Origin: Planctomycetota bacterium
GTDB lineage: Bacteria; Planctomycetota; Brocadiia; Brocadiales; Brocadiaceae
Length of the DNA stretch: 64,000 nt
Assembly: GCA_016188675.1 (NCBI GenBank)
Contig: JACPHJ010000004.1
Coordinates: forward strand, 1 to 64,000
Direction of reading: 5' to 3'
This document shows, one piece after another, positions 60,506 to 64,000 of the stretch. Position 1 is the stretch's first letter. Each line of letters begins with the position of its first letter. Under the pieces are notes generated by a model that was not told the DNA's origin, ran no database searches, and saw only the letters and a program-made list of their open reading frames with translations. The translations under genes and the position numbers were made by a program.

Positions 60506-63226
60506 TCAATCGTTCGACTGAGCGCTCACGACGAAGTCTGCAAGACTGAACCAGCATAAGCACAAATCTTCGTTTTGGAAAACCTGGCGCGCCAGACGTT
60601 CTATATCCTGGACAGTAACCTTTTTCAGCTTTTCAGCCTCCTGTTCGTCTGATTCAGGCGCTTTGCCGTCGAGCGCTTTCATGCTGATGTAATATGCCTG
60701 ATTTACGCGATCCAGTCGCCGCATGCAGCGGCGTCCCAGAATGGAGTTTATGGTCTTTTGCACCTCTTGTTCTTCGATCTTTGCTTCACGCATGGAGTGC
60801 ATTTCATCACGAATGCCGTTGACGGCTCGTTCTATATTTTCCGGCCGTGTGCCCATAGAGATACGATACCACTGAACACCTTTGTATTTACTGAAGGAAA
60901 CGCCGATAGTGTAGGCAAGACCCTGCTTTTCACGCAGGTTGAAGGCGAGTCTGTCACTAAAGATGGTTTCCATTACGTAGAGCGCCGGCTGATCTTCCTC
61001 GCTCACATCACAGGTATTTGCCACAGAGACATATGCTTGCTGTTTACCCAGTTTTTCATGGACAGTGTTGCCGAGCGCCTTGAATTCAGGTGTAATTTCG
61101 GGCGGCTGCCAGCCCGCTTCTCCCCAGATGCCGCCAAAGCTTTGCTTTACCATTGCCATTGCTTTATCAACGGGAATGTTCCCGGAAATAGCAAGGATCA
61201 GGTTCGAAGGATTGTAAAACTTGCGGTAAAAGGCATTCACCTCTTCAATCCGGATATTTTCCAGATGCTCCTTCTTGCCGGATAACCAGCCGAAACCTAA
61301 GTTGTCCTTGAACAGATTATCGTAATAAAACCGGTCTGCCACCTTAGGGGTGCTCATCGTATCGTTTTCAGAGAGTACCATGACCTGCTTCTTTGCCTCG
61401 TTAAATGCCTTTTCAGAAAGATTAGGCTGTCTCACCATTTCTGCAAGGAGTTTTAATCCCTGCTCAAAAAAGGTGTCCACAAGTTTTAAACGCATGTAAG
61501 CAAACCGTGGGGTATGATAATAATCGTCAAACGGGATGCTGGATTCGTCATAGAGTTTCAATTCAGCGCCTATGGATTCGAATGCCTGATATAAGGCTTT
61601 ATCCGGATGTTCCGTCGTTCCGCCGTCAAGGAGCATCCGCTGCAAAATCTCCGTCAAGCCCCACTTCTCTTTGCCCTCGCTCAGGCTGCGTTCCTTTGCA
61701 AGCAGGTGCATTCCTATAACACGGCTATCCTGATTTTCCTTTATTACCACCGTGAGGCCATTTTCCAGCCTTTCCATGGAGTATTGGTTGGATGATCGGG
61801 TAGCGGTTTCGCCTGCTGTTTTCCCGACCGAAGGAGACATGAGCGTGACCACAGGCATCTGTGCGTTTAGATATTGCGCCGCCGCCTTCTGTATTGATTG
61901 CGGCGTTATCTTCATCAAGCCGTCCATATAATTACGGAGAAAGGCATATCCACCGGCCGCCAGATAACCGGATTTCATCATGCCGTAGTAATGTAAACTC
62001 TCCTGCAAATAAATCTCATGTGTTGCCCTGGCTATCAGCGTTGATTGCACTTCACTGGCCTGGACAGGGTTCTTTTTCATATCCCGTACCGCCTGAATAA
62101 TCAGTTCTACCACATGCTCTACATCTATGTTTGTGGGGAGTTCTGCAGATATTTGTAATGTAGAAAAGTCGCTATTGAAATCTACGCTTGTGCCAATATC
62201 AATAACAAGCTCTTTGTTTTGTTCCTGCATGAATAACGTTTTCAGGGCAGAATTGTCCCTGCCGCCCAGGAATTCTGACAGCAGTACCAGCGCCTGAAAA
62301 TCATCGGAAACCGGCGGAGGCAACAGATAACCCAAGGTCAGGTATTGGCGATCCTTTGGGAATTTACCCATGCCGTTTGCCTTGATAATGCGTAATCGCT
62401 GCGGTGTGGGAAGGGTTATGTTTTTATGCTCCGGTATCGTGCCTGCGGGATACGGCCCATACTTTTCTTTAACCAGTTTCACCATTTCCTGAGTCGAAAA
62501 ATCACCTATCACCATTAAGGTCATGTTATTGGGTACATACCAGGTTTGATAATATTCCCATACACGTTCGCGTTTTAGATGTGAAATGGTGGAAACCGTC
62601 CCAAGCACTGGGCGTTCGTAAGGTGTGCCTGCGTAAAATACCTTCAGGAAGTGATTGCTGACCTGATGTTCTGGCCGGTCAGCGCCCTTTCCAATTTCTT
62701 CTATAACGATACCACGCTCCTTTTCGAACTTTTCATCAGGCAGGGTAGAATTAAAGAGCATGTCCGCTTGAATATCCATCCCCTGAGCGATATACTCGTT
62801 CGGCATGAGTATCATATAATTGGTATAATCCGGGCCAAACTCCTTCGGCATGAGTATCATGTAATTGGTGTAATCAGGTCCGGTATGGGCGTTATTGTAG
62901 CCGCCATAAAAGTCCATCTCGTCGTAAATCTGTTTCTGAGTGCGTGTCTTTGTGCCGTTGAATAACAGGTGTTCAAGAAAATGGGCTGACCCATTACTGG
63001 CGGCATCTTCATTACGACTGCCGCTCTTGACGACAGTAACCGCAGCGATCATTGGATTGGCGTGATTTTCCACAAGGATTACTTCCATGCCATTCTCCAG
63101 GTAGAACACCGTGGCTTGCTGCGTTTCCTTGAACAAGGGCAGCATCTGATCGTTTTGGTTTTCAGCGTAACACAATAGGCATCCCATCAAGATAGATATC
63201 ATTATAATCGCAATTATCTTTTTCAT
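60506..63226 (-). CDS. M16-family zinc peptidase (pitrilysin-like)
   Basis: Exported protease of about 906 residues with two M16 halves. The zinc site is in SAHFLEHLLFNGT (HxxEH) of the N-terminal half, with the distal Glu in ERGIVIEEI; the C-terminal half starts near YSMERLENGLTVVIKENQDS and is inactive. A signal sequence KKIIAIIMISILMGCLLCYA is seen from ATG 63226; the longer frame upstream was rejected because it runs into repeats. Residues around 100-130 contain a tandem duplication (GPDYTNYMILMPKEF and GPDYTNYMILMPNEY), a 45-bp repeat at about 62801-62890. Confidence 0.9.
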   Translation of the reverse strand: MKKIIAIIMISILMGCLLCYAENQNDQMLPLFKETQQATVFYLENGMEVILVENHANPMIAAVTVVKSGSRNEDAASNGSAHFLEHLLFNGTKTRTQKQIYDEMDFYGGYNNAHTGPDYTNYMILMPKEFGPDYTNYMILMPNEYIAQGMDIQADMLFNSTLPDEKFEKERGIVIEEIGKGADRPEHQVSNHFLKVFYAGTPYERPVLGTVSTISHLKRERVWEYYQTWYVPNNMTLMVIGDFSTQEMVKLVKEKYGPYPAGTIPEHKNITLPTPQRLRIIKANGMGKFPKDRQYLTLGYLLPPPVSDDFQALVLLSEFLGGRDNSALKTLFMQEQNKELVIDIGTSVDFNSDFSTLQISAELPTNIDVEHVVELIIQAVRDMKKNPVQASEVQSTLIARATHEIYLQESLHYYGMMKSGYLAAGGYAFLRNYMDGLMKITPQSIQKAAAQYLNAQMPVVTLMSPSVGKTAGETATRSSNQYSMERLENGLTVVIKENQDSRVIGMHLLAKERSLSEGKEKWGLTEILQRMLLDGGTTEHPDKALYQAFESIGAELKLYDESSIPFDDYYHTPRFAYMRLKLVDTFFEQGLKLLAEMVRQPNLSEKAFNEAKKQVMVLSENDTMSTPKVADRFYYDNLFKDNLGFGWLSGKKEHLENIRIEEVNAFYRKFYNPSNLILAISGNIPVDKAMAMVKQSFGGIWGEAGWQPPEITPEFKALGNTVHEKLGKQQAYVSVANTCDVSEEDQPALYVMETIFSDRLAFNLREKQGLAYTIGVSFSKYKGVQWYRISMGTRPENIERAVNGIRDEMHSMREAKIEEQEVQKTINSILGRRCMRRLDRVNQAYYISMKALDGKAPESDEQEAEKLKKVTVQDIERLARQVFQNEDLCLCWFSLADFVVSAQSND

Positions 63227-63601
63227 GTTTTTATCAACTCTCCCTAATAAATTAGACTGGGTTTTAAAAGACGAAACCCAACGGCTCTTATAACCCACCC
63301 CTAATCCCCTCCCAAGAGGGGACTTCTTTTATTCCCCTCTTGAGAGGGGTAGGGATGTGTTTATCTATTATTTAATAAACGGCTTGAAATTCCTGAACAT
63401 TAAATACACATTTCATGACAGATAGCCACCCCCTTCACCCCCGCCAGCGGGGGACAGATGGTTGTCCCACTCAGTGAGGGGGATTAAGGGGGAGGAGCTT
63501 TTGTTTGAAATTCCCGCACGTTAAATCAGGCATTAACGACCGGCTATTAATCACGCAGGGGCAGGTTTGAAACTTGCCCCTACGTTGAAATTTTCTAAAT
63601 A
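63227..63601. repeat. Gene-free stretch with dispersed hairpins
   Basis: Contains GGGTTTTAAAAGACGAAACCC near 63260, a C-rich hairpin element at 63292-63360, TTGAAATTCCTGAACATTAA near 63382, a GGGGGT-type hairpin at 63425-63496 and a GCAGGGGCAGG...CCTGCCCCTAC-like palindrome at 63555-63583. No gene supported. Confidence 0.7.
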
Positions 63602-64000
63602 TTATAGCAATTTCTCTAAAATTCTTTTACGCAAAAATATTGAAAATGCTATCAGAGCCAAGCTCGATATATTGAGCGCTGCCAGGATTATGCACGTTCC
63701 GAATATCCCCAGGAGCGGTAAGCAGATCACCCCAGTTACCATTGCTCCCAAAATGGCACCGATATGATCGGCGCTGTATGTTGCGCCGGCAGAGACGGCA
63801 ATATCCTTCCTTGATTCCATCCATATTTTGTTCACCAGGGGAAATTCCACGCCGGTCAAAATCCCGGCAAAACCAATAAAACAGGTCAATCCAACTTCAG
63901 CCACAGTTGAATAAAAAGATACTGCATGAATCAGAAGAGGCAAGATAAGGGCATAGAGTCCGATAATCCCCTGCATGATCAACAATAGTTTCACCCAATG
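63602..64000 (-). CDS. Membrane part of a spermidine-synthase-like fusion protein, 5' end outside
   Basis: The frame is open to the window edge; 133 residues seen. Four hydrophobic helices with GFAGILTGVEFPLVNKI, ATYSADHIGAILGAMVTG and VICLPLLGIFGTCIILAALN resemble the transmembrane halves of fused spermidine/spermine synthase-type proteins (YSADHIGAILG is characteristic). The synthase domain, if present, would be elsewhere; the protein ends at ILEKLL. Partial, so the function is left open. Confidence 0.65.
   Translation of the reverse strand, partial: HWVKLLLIMQGIIGLYALILPLLIHAVSFYSTVAEVGLTCFIGFAGILTGVEFPLVNKIWMESRKDIAVSAGATYSADHIGAILGAMVTGVICLPLLGIFGTCIILAALNISSLALIAFSIFLRKRILEKLL

Overview
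The window reads as the chromosome of an anaerobic or microaerobic Gram-negative-type bacterium of moderate GC. My best guess is a planctomycete of the anammox group (Brocadiaceae). This is inference: it rests on the gene style (short anaerobic-type ThiC, ferredoxin-dependent 2-oxoacid oxidoreductase, membrane pyrophosphatase, very large sensor kinases) and on the many short palindromic repeats between genes. No hallmark hydrazine gene lies in the window. No rRNA, tRNA or CRISPR was seen.

Layout. 0-7 kb: rRNA pseudouridine synthase, thiC, a glutamine amidotransferase, and a korD-korA-korB locus in which korB is internally deleted and a fragment of a LOG-family gene sits between korA and korB. 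6-11 kb: an HD-GYP response regulator and a hybrid histidine kinase. 11-17 kb: a metallophosphoesterase flanked by inverted repeat elements, small metal-binding proteins, CBS protein, beta-carbonic anhydrase, glutamine synthetase, MOSC and MogA proteins, TetR regulator. 17.8-25 kb: a 52-residue internally deleted PII protein, otsA-otsB, a DUF5752 protein with an internal duplication, a flavoprotein, treT, a CBS protein and an ArsB/NhaD-type transporter. 25-31 kb: a giant MscS-type channel, a DUF481 protein, a membrane protein and a TPR protein. 31.7-38.1 kb: a sugar ABC importer whose four genes are split in two pairs by DUF2442, higBA and a methyltransferase. 38.4-48.1 kb: treZ (one in-frame stop), a minus-strand patch of toxin-antitoxin-like genes around an attC-like site, treS-maltokinase, and a heavily deleted treY. 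48-55 kb: a seven-repeat beta-propeller protein, an ABC exporter and a K+-dependent-type membrane pyrophosphatase. 55-64 kb: rsfS, rpsU, trpD, an APC permease, an uppP fragment, an M16 peptidase and the end of a membrane protein related to spermidine synthase fusions.

How it fits together. Four trehalose routes (OtsAB, TreT, TreS-Mak, TreYZ) lie within 30 kb beside a sugar importer and a mechanosensitive channel, which suggests a compatible-solute or osmotic-stress region. The TreYZ branch looks dead here (nonsense codon in treZ, two large deletions in treY), while OtsAB, TreT and TreS-Mak look intact.

A second theme is gene erosion. PII and korB carry in-frame internal deletions that remove functional loops; treY, treZ, a YkgJ-type gene, a DUF2283 partner, brnT, LOG and uppP are broken or fragmentary. 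A third theme is dense palindromic repeats, several nested in larger inverted repeats and some supplying the stop codons of neighbouring genes. Whether the deletions are biological or assembly artefacts cannot be decided from the sequence alone.
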